DNA of 64,000 nt from Duncaniella dubosii. Its GTDB lineage: Bacteria > Bacteroidota > Bacteroidia > Bacteroidales > Muribaculaceae. The notes beneath the pieces are model-generated. The model ran no database searches and was not told the origin of the DNA. It worked only from the letters and a program-made list of their open reading frames with translations. Where the stretch lies: positions 3,286,001 to 3,350,000 of the forward strand of contig NZ_CP039396.1 in NCBI RefSeq assembly GCF_004803915.1. The letters are read 5' to 3'. Shown here piece after piece: positions 36,339 to 45,728 of the stretch. The position numbers and the translations under genes are program-made. Each line of letters opens with the position of its first letter. Within the stretch, counting starts at the first letter, position 1.

Positions 36339-38122
36339 TTACTTGTTTCTATTCAAGAAAACGGCAGCCAGCTCGGGGCTGTTCAGCGTCATAGCCGACG
36401 AGTCTTCGAGGTTTTCAGCATCTTCATCGTCAGATATCGAGATGAACCATGTGATTTTTTCGGTGCGTTCTCCTGATATTTCGGAATCTTTGACCTGCTT
36501 CATCGCTGAAATCATCGCACTGAAGAAGAAAGCTTCACCCGGCAAAGTATTGTGGTTTTCCCACAGAGTTTTGCTGAGCTTCACCAGTTCGCTGTCATGC
36601 CCGTCGGAATACCCCCATTCATCAGGATGCCATTTGCATTCATCATCAGGCTCTTCGTCTTCACTTTCAAGGTACTCCAGGGTGTTCACTGCAAGAAATA
36701 GCGAGCAGCAATACCTGTCGGTGACCAGAGCGACTGTGTAAATGCGCTCATCGTCGATGCGTCCAAGAATTTCGCGCAGGTCAGCAGCAACCGCATCCCT
36801 GATCATTGCAGCCACATTCTGCCAGAACGGGGCTACGGGAGTGGCCGCTTCTTCTTTTTTCCGCTCGTCGGCTTCATAGTCCGGTGAGTTGATGTAGCCG
36901 ATATACTTTTTGGCTTCTTCCGAACCGAGTTTTACAGCATCCTCAAAATACTGGTATCCCAACTCAATATCAGCCTCGGTGCCACGTCCGAAGGCATACG
37001 CCACGCCGAGTGCGGTGAGCACCTTGACGGTTATTGACTCCCATAGATTGTCGATGTCTTCCCCGGCTTCATGAAGATACTCGAATGCCACATCGTCGTC
37101 TTGAACTGTTCCCAGCCCCTCCTGATAGCATAAACCGAGGTAGGCGGCGGTCTGCGTCCGGGTGGTCTCGCTGCATTTCGGGTTTTGGTATGCCTTTTCA
37201 AACCATTCCACAGCCTTGGCGTAGTCCTGCTCCACATCACCGAAGCCTTCAAACAGATAATATCCTACCTCAAATTGTCCTGCGGGATGTCCGCATTTGG
37301 CAGCCATTTCATAGAGTTGATATGCAAGGTCGATATTCTCATCCACTTCTTCACCGGCTTCGTAGATATGCCCGGCATTGTATGCTCCCTGAGGGTCGCC
37401 CCTGCGGGCAGCCTCCACATATCGCAACAGCCCACCGTATGAGTCGCCCTTCTCGGTGCGGAGATAATAGCCGTAGTTGTTGCAGATTACGGGTGAAATA
37501 TCCGCCAGCATCAAGTAATATTTCTCATAAACATCCCGCGCAATCTCGCAGAGGCCGGATTTGCGTATGTCGCAGTAATTGCCCATCCGGCACAAAGCCC
37601 GCCGTCGAAACTGCGCTCGTACCACGCCTTTGCTATCGGCCAGGCCCATGCGTTATAGTCGCTTTCGTCTTTGAATTGCTTGGCATAGTCTGGCTCGACA
37701 CGCAGATAGTCGCCCCAATAATACACATTGCCGACCATGTAGCAACAGAAGGCGTCGCCCCGCTCTGCCTGACCGAGAATCTCCTCAAACGCTTCCTTAA
37801 ACGAGGCGAACGGCATTGCACGTTCCACCGAAGGGGTAAGGTTTGCGCTTCGCGCAGCACAAAGAACGCCCGTGGCACTGCCCATCATCGCGCTCTTCTG
37901 CATCAGCTTCGATGCGTTTTCATCGTCAGCTTTGAAGCCTGCCTGCGGCCACACATACGACTCACCCATGAAGCAGCGGGCTATGAATGCCAGCGCATCT
38001 GCATCGCCCTGTTGCGCTGCCTGCATGAGCATCGCATAGCCCTGACGTATCTTCTCACGGTCGAAACTCGACCAAATCAGTTTGACAGCCGTTTTCACCG
38101 GCTTGCTATATTTACCTTTCAT
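36339..38122 (-). pseudogene. Sel1-repeat protein, frameshifted
   Basis: The N-terminal frame (38122 to 37511) and the C-terminal frame (to 36339) overlap; one base missing in the CCC at 37598-37600 separates them. Restored, about 594 residues with several Sel1-like repeats, for example AYNAGHIYEAGEEVDENIDLA and VGYYLFEGFGDVEQDYAKAVEWFEKA. The C-terminal 170 residues are acidic and unrecognised. Sel1 proteins are scaffold or regulatory repeat proteins. It overlaps the end of the next upstream gene by 11 bases. Confidence 0.7.
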
Positions 38123-38903
38123 CTTTTTCTTCGTCTAAAAATCTGAACATCAGTCTTTCAAAGTGGTTGTTGACATCAAATTGCTCCCAGCCGGCAATAG
38201 GCTCAGGCAATCCATCCACATCAATCAGATCCCAAAGCCAGCTTCGCAATAGTCTGAAATCCGACATTTTTCCTCTATAGCCTATTGGAGTCTGTTCTGT
38301 CCATCTGACATATTCAACTTTGTATGCCTGCTCAGGACCTGTATCCTTGTCGCATCGACGTATCTCGACGTACCCGCCGTTATCTTTAGCAAAGCAATAA
38401 AGCATACTTCGCGATTTGCCCTCTATGATATTTTCCAATGCACCGATCACATCGGCACAACTGAAATATCGGAAATCCTCATTATCCACTGTCAGTTTGT
38501 CGGCATCTTTTTCTTCATCCTCAGAATAGATTTTCTGACAATGCCAATCGGTCATGTCGGGGAGCGATGCGGTGCGGAAAAAAGTGCACATAATATCAGC
38601 GGCCTCGTCACAATATACGTCAGACCGCCACATACGGAATAAATATCCTTTAACCCTTAAACACACAGCAATACTGCAATCTTTAAAGTAGTCAATAGAA
38701 TAAGCCTCGGCATGTCTGACCAATACCACCGGCACACATTTTTCAAGGTATACCGCCACATTGTCCTCTATGTCGTCTATGGCATCACGGATTTTCTCCT
38801 CAGTCACATTGGATGTGCGCCTGGTTCCATTCTCTGTCCCCAGCACATATTGCGGCTTGCGGGCTTTAATTCCCGGGAATATACTGCGTGATTCGTTGCT
38901 CAT
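38112..38903 (-). CDS. Unknown soluble protein
   Basis: 263 residues from Met 38903; a Met two codons earlier is possible. No signal peptide or membrane segment. Acidic, with many aromatic residues (IGYRGKMSDFRLLRSWLWDLI). I do not recognise a domain. It is coupled by an 11-base overlap to the Sel1-repeat gene, so the two may act together. Confidence 0.65.
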   Translation of the reverse strand: MSNESRSIFPGIKARKPQYVLGTENGTRRTSNVTEEKIRDAIDDIEDNVAVYLEKCVPVVLVRHAEAYSIDYFKDCSIAVCLRVKGYLFRMWRSDVYCDEAADIMCTFFRTASLPDMTDWHCQKIYSEDEEKDADKLTVDNEDFRYFSCADVIGALENIIEGKSRSMLYCFAKDNGGYVEIRRCDKDTGPEQAYKVEYVRWTEQTPIGYRGKMSDFRLLRSWLWDLIDVDGLPEPIAGWEQFDVNNHFERLMFRFLDEEKDER

Positions 38904-38969
38904 TTTCAATTAGCTGTTTTTATGTTCATCAGTCAGTCTGATGCTTTCGATTGATATGTAGGGCATGAT

Positions 38970-39603
38970 TTAATTCTTTGCAATTACCCACTTGTCATTC
39001 TTGGATTCTCTTTCTGCACAATGGCCCAGAGGTAAATCTTTCAGGTTGACGATAGTCGGGTCTAAATCCAATACATACTTTAATGAAACTATCCTTGCAT
39101 CGCTTTCGTTATGTTCTTTACCACAAAGGAATTGCCATGCTCCGTCATCCGCATCGTGAGAAACAAATAATATTTTTTCTCTACCATCCAAAATATGACT
39201 GCATATGAAAACAGCCGTATTTGGAGCGTCTGAAAACGGGAAAATATCATTACCCTTATTGGAACTGTTTATATGCTTGCTTATAGCCATTGCAGTCCAA
39301 CCTATTGCAAGATATACTGTTGCATAGACGATAAACCATAATTCATGTATATCAAAGAAAATCCACGTGCCGGCAAGAAACGCTAAGGCTGACACCAATG
39401 GAAGGTTCCACATTTTCTTTATGTCTTTCCCGCAGCGATAACCAAGAATCGCAGAATAAATTGGATTAACAATGAAGAAAAAGCATCATGCACAGTGCCA
39501 TTCCGGAACATTCAGACGCAAGCCGGGCAACGGCAAAAGGCAATGCTAACATCACAAGGATTGTGATTGCCAGCCAAATAATTATAGCTCTTTTATTAAC
39601 CAT
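38970..39603 (-). pseudogene. Membrane protein of unknown function, frameshifted
   Basis: From ATG 39603 the protein begins MVNKRAIIIWLAITILVMLALPF. A run of five A (39478-39482) has one base too many; removing it joins to FFIVNPIYSAILGYRCGKD and then three more membrane segments (SALAFLAGTWIFF, WFIVYATVYLAIGW). A soluble tail of about 85 residues follows. Restored length about 210 residues. No family assigned. Confidence 0.62.
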
Positions 39604-39614
39604 CAGTATAATAC

Positions 39615-40181
39615 TTATTTTAGTATGTCGGAAAGGCTCGATTCTACAAACATTGTCGGAGTAAACTCCACAATCCGGTAGTCGGCAATTCCGTTGATGT
39701 TGAACGGATCTTGAGCGATGATGGAGTCTACCAACGCGCGATTGTCAGACTTTATCATTATCACACCGCCAACGCGGGGAGTCTGCGGACCGGATGCGAT
39801 GAAATCGCCAGCCGCATAGTGCTCGGCAAGATAGTCACGATGTGCCTGAAGAAAACGGTCGACTTCTTCAAGCGGTTTCTTATATGTCAGAATTGCAATA
39901 AACATGGCTGTCCGGTTTTTCCAGCGTTTGAGTTGTGGAAAGAATTGACACATCATGTCTTTTGCCTGTTCCTGTGTCAAGGTCTGTCCTGACTCCTTGT
40001 TTACCTCGTCGGTAAACTGAGCGCAATGTTCAATCATCTGCTCCATAGTGAAGTCTTGTGTGAATCTGCCATCCTTATAGCAGTAGATACAGTAATCCTC
40101 GTTGCGACTGCCATCAGCATTAGTACCTTTGTTGTCTGTAGTCAGCGGCATTCCGCAGCTTTGACAAAATTTATGTTCCAT
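39615..40181 (-). CDS. Zinc-ribbon + YCII-like protein
   Basis: 188 residues. The first 85 residues copy the zinc-ribbon module of 33809-34489 (FCQSCGMPL, YCIYCYKDG, LKRWK). The C-terminal part is a YCII-like alpha+beta dimer fold (MFIAILTYKKPLEEVDRFLQAHRDYL, SGPQTPRVGGVIMIK). YCII proteins are small enzymes or binding proteins of mostly unknown substrate. Two different second domains on one ribbon module in the same element is unusual. Confidence 0.75.
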   Translation of the reverse strand: MEHKFCQSCGMPLTTDNKGTNADGSRNEDYCIYCYKDGRFTQDFTMEQMIEHCAQFTDEVNKESGQTLTQEQAKDMMCQFFPQLKRWKNRTAMFIAILTYKKPLEEVDRFLQAHRDYLAEHYAAGDFIASGPQTPRVGGVIMIKSDNRALVDSIIAQDPFNINGIADYRIVEFTPTMFVESSLSDILK

Positions 40182-40190
40182 ATTCTTATC

Positions 40191-41085
40191 TTATTTTTGT
40201 TTAATCAAACCTTCCAAGACAATCTTAGAAACCTCAGCAATGATGGCTGAGGTCGTTGCTATGTCGTAATTGGAATCAGCAACAAACACGGCAACAGAAT
40301 ATCTTGTACCATTAGGCAAGTTCACATATCCACAATCATTTACTGCGGATATGCGACCTTCGGGTGTCGGAATCCTGTACCTGTCTTATGTCCTATCAGG
40401 CATTAGTAGGCAAAAGGGGTAAAGCAAGCCTGTCAAGCCCCGTGCGACACTGTTCAAGCATGACGGATATTTCAGAATATGACTGTGATGCGTTTCTCAA
40501 TTCGTGGTAAAACCTATCAAATAGCTGCGCCATTGCCAAAGGTGTGGTACGGTTAAGATAGCTTAGGTATGGATCACGGTGCATATCTTCTTCCGAGGCT
40601 CCGATTACAATCTCATCAGAGATACCCATTTGCCTCATTATTGATGTTACTCCCGATGTTCCACCGACGCGATGCAGGAGTATGTCTGCCGCATTGTTGT
40701 CACTCTCAACCAAAGACCATTCAAGCAGTTCTCTTACAGTCATGGCATTTAGGCTCTTACCATACTTTTTGAGCATCGGGCTATAGGTATCCTCTTTCAT
40801 AGCCATCTCGCTGAATGTTACGGTATCGTTCAGGGACATACCGTTAGTATTTATCCAGTGCGCTACCGTCAGAGCCAGCGGAAATTTGACTACGCTCATC
40901 ATAGGGAAATCCCGATTGCCGTTGACAGATACGGTGTCTTTGCCATTGATAATGACCGCGACACCTATCCGGGCATCTTTCCCTTTGATATACTCGTGCA
41001 AAGCATTCTCTATCGCCTTGTTTCCACCAGCGAAAGCAGGCGATATAAAAGACAAATATATAATTATAAACAGTAACTTTCTCAT
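40191..41085 (-). pseudogene. Class A beta-lactamase, frameshifted twice
   Basis: Signal peptide MRKLLFIIIYLSFISPAFA from Met 41085. Active-site SxxK in MMSVVKFPLA, SDN loop in LVESDNNAAD and an omega-loop-like SEEDMHRD. The first frame stops at 40396. One base added near 40399 reaches IGHKTGTGFR with the KTG motif, and one near 40368 leads on to TPEGRISAVNDCGYVNLPNGT and ends at 40191. Restored it is about 298 residues, CblA/CepA-like rather than TEM-like. As written it makes a protein without KTG, so inactive. It follows the acetyltransferase gene and a BlaI gene. Confidence 0.78.
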
Positions 41086-41105
41086 TTTGAATACAGTTTT
41101 GTCCC

Positions 41106-41741
41106 TCATATAAAATGACAGTCTAATGAACCTAAATCCCCGTCTTGAATAGCTTTGATTGAATTACGAATTATATCTGCGTCCCAGTTCCACCATTGGA
41201 GTTCTTGCAATCGGGCTATAATATCTGTAGAGAATCGTTTTCGTATTTCCTTTGCAGGAACACCGCCAACAATCGAGTATGGCTCGACATCCTTTGTGAC
41301 AACAGCTCGTGTGCCAATTATAGCACCATCACCGATGGTCACTCCAGCCATTATTATAGCGTCATATCCAATCCACACATCATTGCCAATTACAATATCG
41401 CCCTTGTTATCCCAAGCAGAAACAACATCAGATTTCGGTAAGTCCCATTCCTCAAAGAAAAGTGGGAACGTGTATGTAGAAAGCGATTTCAGGGTATGGT
41501 TGGCGCAATTGAATATAAACTTTGCTCCGCAGGCTATTGAGCAAAACTTTCCGATAATCAAACGATCATGATTTATAGGATAATGATACAGCACGTTATT
41601 CTTCTCAAAGTCACGAGGGTCATTCACAAAATCATTGTAAATGGTAAAATCTCCGACTTCAATATTCTGGTGCGTTATGACTGATTTAAGATAGACAGTC
41701 TGATTATCACCAGAACGAGGATATATCTCTGTTTGGTTCAT
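41106..41741 (-). CDS. Xenobiotic O-acetyltransferase (Vat/CatB-like hexapeptide protein)
   Basis: 211 residues, intact. Left-handed beta-helix repeats (GDIVIGNDVWIGYDAIIMAGVTIGDGAIIG), the catalytic His region FNCANHTLKS and the C-terminal PAKEIRKRF...WWNWDADII typical of Vat and CatB enzymes. These inactivate streptogramin A or chloramphenicol with acetyl-CoA. Which drug cannot be told here. Its stop overlaps the upstream Met of the beta-lactamase frame by 4 bases, and a BlaI gene lies upstream: a compact resistance cluster. Confidence 0.8.
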   Translation of the reverse strand: MNQTEIYPRSGDNQTVYLKSVITHQNIEVGDFTIYNDFVNDPRDFEKNNVLYHYPINHDRLIIGKFCSIACGAKFIFNCANHTLKSLSTYTFPLFFEEWDLPKSDVVSAWDNKGDIVIGNDVWIGYDAIIMAGVTIGDGAIIGTRAVVTKDVEPYSIVGGVPAKEIRKRFSTDIIARLQELQWWNWDADIIRNSIKAIQDGDLGSLDCHFI

Positions 41742-41749
41742 ATCTAAAA

Positions 41750-41857
41750 CTATTTGAGCCGTTCTATTTCATTTATATTCAATATGTGCAAATAATGATA
41801 AATATTGCCATCTTCCTGCGCATCACCATTAATGCCAATAATGCTCTTGACTTCCAT
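41750..41857 (-). CDS. Possible 35-residue peptide
   Basis: MEVKSIIGINGDAQEDGNIY..., between BlaI and the acetyltransferase in the same direction, 13 bases after the BlaI stop. No family. It may be a remnant of an M56 gene expected here, or chance. Confidence 0.25.
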   Translation of the reverse strand: MEVKSIIGINGDAQEDGNIYHYLHILNINEIERLK

Positions 41858-41870
41858 ATAATAATCAGTT

Positions 41871-42246
41871 CTATTCTTGGCGATTGCCTTCTATCACCTG
41901 ATTTATCAACTCCCGGACTTCATCGTCTGACATTTTTCTATCTCTTGCAAGAGTGCTTATCACTCCACGAATGGAATTGTTGAAATATCGCTGAACGACA
42001 TTTTTCAGATTGTTACCACAATACTCCTCTCTTTCTATAAGGGGATAGTAGATGAATCCGTTGTTTCCTGCCGGCTTGTGGTCTAAAAAAGCCCTTATCA
42101 ACAAGAAACTTCACGAATGTAGATATGGCGGTTCTGCTTGGACGAGGTTCGGGATAAGTGGCAATAATCTCCTTAACGGTAGCTTCGCCCTTCTCCCAAA
42201 ACTTATTCATCACTTCTTCTTCACGCTTGGTAAGTTGTTCCATCAT
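41871..42246 (-). pseudogene. Second BlaI-family repressor, frameshifted
   Basis: MMEQLTKREEEVMNKFWEKG ... RTAISTFVKFLVDKGF, then a run of six A on the plus strand (42085-42090) shifts the frame. Five would give FLDHKPAGNNGFIYYPLIEREEYCG and the rest of a 125-residue BlaI. About 60% like the intact copy at 29756-30130. An operator-like dyad (42275-42291) precedes it. It probably controlled the acetyltransferase and beta-lactamase genes downstream. Confidence 0.78.
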
Positions 42247-42274
42247 AAAATGAAATTTGGTATATGCAAAATTA

Positions 42275-42291
42275 GTCTAAATAAATTAGTC
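42275..42291. promoter_or_regulatory. BlaI operator-like dyad
   Basis: gtctaaataaattagtc, the same gtctaa-N5-ttag(a/t)c layout as the pair before the first BlaI gene; one mismatch between arms. 29 bases before the start codon. Confidence 0.55.
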
Positions 42292-42371
42292 AGTCAAGCA
42301 AATACGGCTATTTTTATGATTTATAAGCAAACGTTATTATTACGACAATGAAATTTATAGATTAATAAATG

Positions 42372-42422
42372 AAAATGAAGCAAGAGAATGTAGATAATTA
42401 TTCCGCTTACTTCATTTTTTTA
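42372..42422. terminator. Hairpin between BlaI and the MobA-like gene
   Basis: aaatgaagcaag (from 42373) pairs with the strand ending cttacttcattt, then a run of seven T on the plus strand and A/T-rich on the other side. May terminate the MobA-like transcript. Confidence 0.4.
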
Positions 42423-42431
42423 TATACATTT

Positions 42432-42963
42432 TTATCCCTTTCGGATGGTTTTCATCCTTGAATTGAAACCCCGGCCGCCGATGGTGACATGATCGGCAAT
42501 GAAGTTGTTTGACGAACTTTGTTCATTTATCAGGCTACTTTCTTCAATTCTGTTGTTCCCACCTAGCATACATCTTCCTTGAAAGTTCCACAATTTCTTT
42601 GCTCAACTTCACAAGGTCGATGGTATGTTTCTCCAACTTGTAGAGCAACGCCATCGCCTTCTTCTCCGAAAAGTGGATGCGCAACTCTTTAACGACCTGA
42701 TTGTAGTTCGTACCGATGGCACGGAACTGGGCGTGGAAGTCCGACAGTTTGGTGTAGTAGTCCACCAGCGTCTTGTCCACTTTCAGCACCTTGAACTTCT
42801 GCCCGAAGAAATGCGCCTTGAGAAAGACGGCTTTCGCATACACGTTCGATTCCTCGTACATCGTCAGGAACCTGTTCCATTCCACATCGTCGAAGCGCAC
42901 CATCACGCAGTGTGTCTTTGGGTTCAATTTGGGATTTCTCCCGTACTTGCTCTTCTTTTTCAT
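42432..42963 (-). pseudogene. MobA-like mobilisation protein, possibly frameshifted
   Basis: The intact part (42963 to 42544, 139 residues) is a RHH-type MobA/MobC relative: GRNPKLNPKTHCVMVRFDDVEWNRFLTMYEES, then helices with FRAIGTNYNQVVKELR. Just before its stop another frame is open for 36 codons (RIEESSLINEQSSSNNFIADHVTIGGRGFNS) to 42432, suggesting a one-base loss near 42550. In CTnDOT-type elements mobA precedes the relaxase mobB; here mobB is missing and a BlaI gene follows. Confidence 0.6.
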
Positions 42964-43070
42964 TCTTCTTATTCTTTTAATTTTATGGCTTGTCCATTGT
43001 TTAATCTTTGATTAAGGAACCCCGAAATTATCTGACTGCGGAGGATAATTCTGTCCACGGCAGTGCTGGG

Positions 43071-43108
43071 ATTTTCAGTTACTCGGAAGCATTCGGGTAA
43101 CTGAAAAT
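43071..43108. other. Candidate oriT hairpin upstream of the MobA-like gene
   Basis: Perfect 12-base arms attttcagttac (43071-43082) and gtaactgaaaat (43097-43108), 14-nt loop. It lies about 110 bases before the MobA-like start, the usual place of oriT. No nick site known. Confidence 0.45.
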
Positions 43109-43167
43109 ATACCTTATCTAATTTTATTGTTCGTAACTGTACTGAAATACAAGATATTATAAAATTG

Positions 43168-43190
43168 ATGGTGTACTCGTGGTGTACTAA
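43168..43190 (+). repeat. Left GGTGTACT box pair of IME2
   Basis: Two ggtgtact boxes 11 bases apart, repeated with the same phasing at 57136-57158. Likely integrase arm sites or end repeats. Confidence 0.5.
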
Positions 43191-43326
43191 TTAGTTGGAG
43201 AAATCGAAAATCAGATGCTCAATTTTAGGATTTTTAAGGGGCGTTAGTTATATTTAATTCGATTCTTTTTCTCTTAGACGCAGTAGATTTGAGGCTCTGA
43301 ACAGCGGTTCATTGAGAAAAAATCGC

Positions 43327-43334
43327 TAATTTTG
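43327..43334 (+). promoter_or_regulatory. -7 box for the outer-membrane barrel gene
   Basis: TAATTTTG, matching TAnnTTTG; no clear -33 box at the usual distance. Transcription would start near 43341 and run through the folded leader at 43399-43508. Confidence 0.45.
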
Positions 43335-43398
43335 CAGTCGGATTGACACAGGTCATTCCACTACATTTTGGAAACGAAGCATTATGTTTATCTTATGG

Positions 43399-43508
43399 TA
43401 GGAAACCTGAGAAACTTTCAACCGAGCAGAGAAAGCATAGTGGTTCTCACGCATATAGCGTGGGCTGCTATTGTTATATCTGCTCACAGGCTTTCTCAGG
43501 GCCTCCTA
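43399..43508 (+). ncRNA. Candidate structured leader RNA
   Basis: Nested pairings: outer stem taggaaacctgagaaa (43399-43414) with tttctcagggcctccta (43492-43508; nine perfect pairs plus five beyond a small internal loop), middle stem gagcaga (43424-43430) with tctgctc (43479-43485), and inner hairpin cacgc-atata-gcgtg (43448-43462). It lies 58 bases before the barrel gene ATG. It does not match a riboswitch I know. Confidence 0.45.
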
Positions 43509-43566
43509 TCAAGACGTGACATAGTTGCTCACGCTTCTTGTAAGGTAAATCATTAACCGAATTATT

Positions 43567-45656
43567 ATGCGTAAAGTAATACTAACTTCGTTGTTTCTTA
43601 TTCCTCTTTTGGGATATGCTCAAACAGAAATTCCGGATAGCATAGAGGGAAAAGAACTTAATGAGGTGGTTGTGGAAGCCTCCAATCAGCGGACTTCGTC
43701 GAACATATCCACCTATATTCCAATGGCTCGTCAAAAGAACGCTGCTGCCGATGCAATCTCCCTTTTGAGCCAGATGGCGATTCCCCAAATTGAGGTCGAT
43801 CCTATCGGTCAGGCAGTGAAGACTGCTTCTGGGCAGGGTGTCTCAATATTTATTGACTTTCTCCCTGCAACCGCCCAAGACCTGCAAGGAATGAGGACTC
43901 AAGATGTGAAAAAGGTTGAGTATTATCTGCACCCGACTGACCCACGATTTCAAGGCGCACACTACGCCATTAACTTCATTATGCAGAAGTATGAATGGGG
44001 TGGATATACCAAAGTCACAGCCAATAAATGGTTCGGTGTAAACCGAACTGAAGGAGAAGTTTACTCCAAAATGGCATACAAGTCGATGATTTTTGATTTG
44101 TATGCCGATGAAATATATCTCACAAACCGTCATGGTGGCACTGCCTCGACTGAAACATTCAGGTTTGAGGATTTATATGGCAATGGTCCGCAGACTATTC
44201 AACGGACTTCCGAAACCAACTCTTCTCTATACCGCAACAACAGCAACGATATTGCCTTGCGAGCCTTATATAACAGCGACAAGGCAAGAATCTCAAACCG
44301 CATTTCTTATAGCCTAACAAATGTACCTCACAATGATGCGGTCAATTCACTGCTCTATTCCTCCGAATTGTTCCCTAATGCAAGCGCCACATCTCTGAAA
44401 TCAAGCCACAATTGGGCCCTCTCATATAATGGTAATTATTCCTACAGATTTTCTCCTAAGTTATCATTTGAAGCTGTGGCAATCTACACTTACGGCAAAA
44501 ATAAATCCTACTCTTTTTATTCTTCCGGTAAAGATTTATCCATTACAAACAACGCCTCTGAAGATGCACATCACCTTCAGATAAATCCTCGTTTATATTG
44601 GAGACTTAATAAGAGAAATACTTTTATTTTCTACCTGGCTTCCATACAAAATTGGAATACCATTGATTATTCCGGCGACTCCCCATCTCGTCAGAAATAT
44701 AATGTCGGAGGATATTCTGCCGGCGCACATTATAATTTAAGTCTTGAAAAATGGGATATTGGAGGAGAATTTGGCTGGGTATGGGAACGCAACCATATTA
44801 GCAACAGCCGCATGAACGATAATTTTCCACGTGCGATTGCGTATGCCACTTACTCTCCCAATGACAAGCATCAGTTTGAGGTTAACTGGAATTATAGCAA
44901 GGATGTTCCCGACGCATCGCAGAAAAGTCCTAATATGCTTCAACAAGACGAACTTATGTGGTATCAGGGCACACCTACACTTTCAGATTATTCTTACCAT
45001 AATGCAGGTTTGACCTATACTTGGCTCCCGAACAACAGATGGCAACTTTCGGCTGACGGATACATCTATATGCTCGGCAATCGTTGTGTAACTATATATT
45101 CACCTACCGCTCCCGAAGGAACTATGTTGCGTAAATATGTCAACGACGGGAATTATCGTAGCGGTATGTTAGGAGTTTCCGCAACCGCCAATTCTTCGGA
45201 GGTAAACTTGTAGCCAAACTGCGCCCGCAATACTGGCTGCGAAAGACTACCGGAGCATACGCAAGCACAAGAAATGAACTTACATGCACCGCACAACTCA
45301 CATATTATTTTGATAAATTCTATCTTTGGGGCTGGTATATGACACCAAGTCATTATCAGGAAGAACAAAGCGGTATAGTCGAGCGTACCCCAGCAAAATA
45401 TCAGATTCAGTTTGGCTGGAGCGACAAGGGTTGGAACATCAGAGCCGGGGTTTACAACTTTCTGCGTACATCGTGGGAATCATCGCATCAGACCCTTACA
45501 AGCGAATATTACACTTTTGACCGCAAAGAGTTCTCAACCGCCCAGCATTGGCGCATCACGTTAGCTGTATCATACACTTTCGGCTACGGCAAGAAAGTTG
45601 ACCACCACGATGAAGTGAGTGGTTCAGGGACTGTCGGGTCTGCAATCTTGAAATAA
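43567..45656 (+). pseudogene. Outer-membrane beta-barrel protein (TonB-receptor-like), frameshifted
   Basis: Signal peptide MRKVILTSLFLIPLLGYAQ. A plug-like N-terminus (GKELNEVVVEASNQRTSSN) is followed by a long barrel of alternating aromatic strands. The frame breaks near 45150-45186; one added base continues RQFFGGKLVAKLRPQYWLRKTT and ends with the barrel-closing strand WRITLAVSYTFGYGKK. Restored length about 696 residues, in the OMP_b-brl family range. A TonB-dependent importer or related surface protein; ligand unknown. Probably cargo of IME2. Confidence 0.75.
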
Positions 45657-45684
45657 CAATATCTCTCAAATCATATTAAAAAAT

Positions 45685-45728
45685 GGAGCCACAAGTTTTT
45701 TGCCTGTGGCTCCTTTTTTGAATTATTT
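45685..45728. repeat. Left 44-bp direct repeat of the IS1634-like element (contains a terminator)
   Basis: Begins ggagccacaag and ends gaattattt; identical to 47404-47447. Its hairpin (ggagccaca / tgtggctcc, then T6) is the terminator of the barrel gene, and T runs on both sides make it work both ways. Confidence 0.75.

Noticed and set aside
37034..38146. 370-codon open frame on the plus strand across the Sel1 gene
   Set aside because: Composition (Arg, His, Pro, Cys rich) is that of an antisense shadow; Sel1 repeats are clear on the other strand.
43399..43508. Cobalamin or TPP riboswitch before the barrel gene
   Set aside because: No B12 box or thi-box sequence is present; only the stems can be supported.
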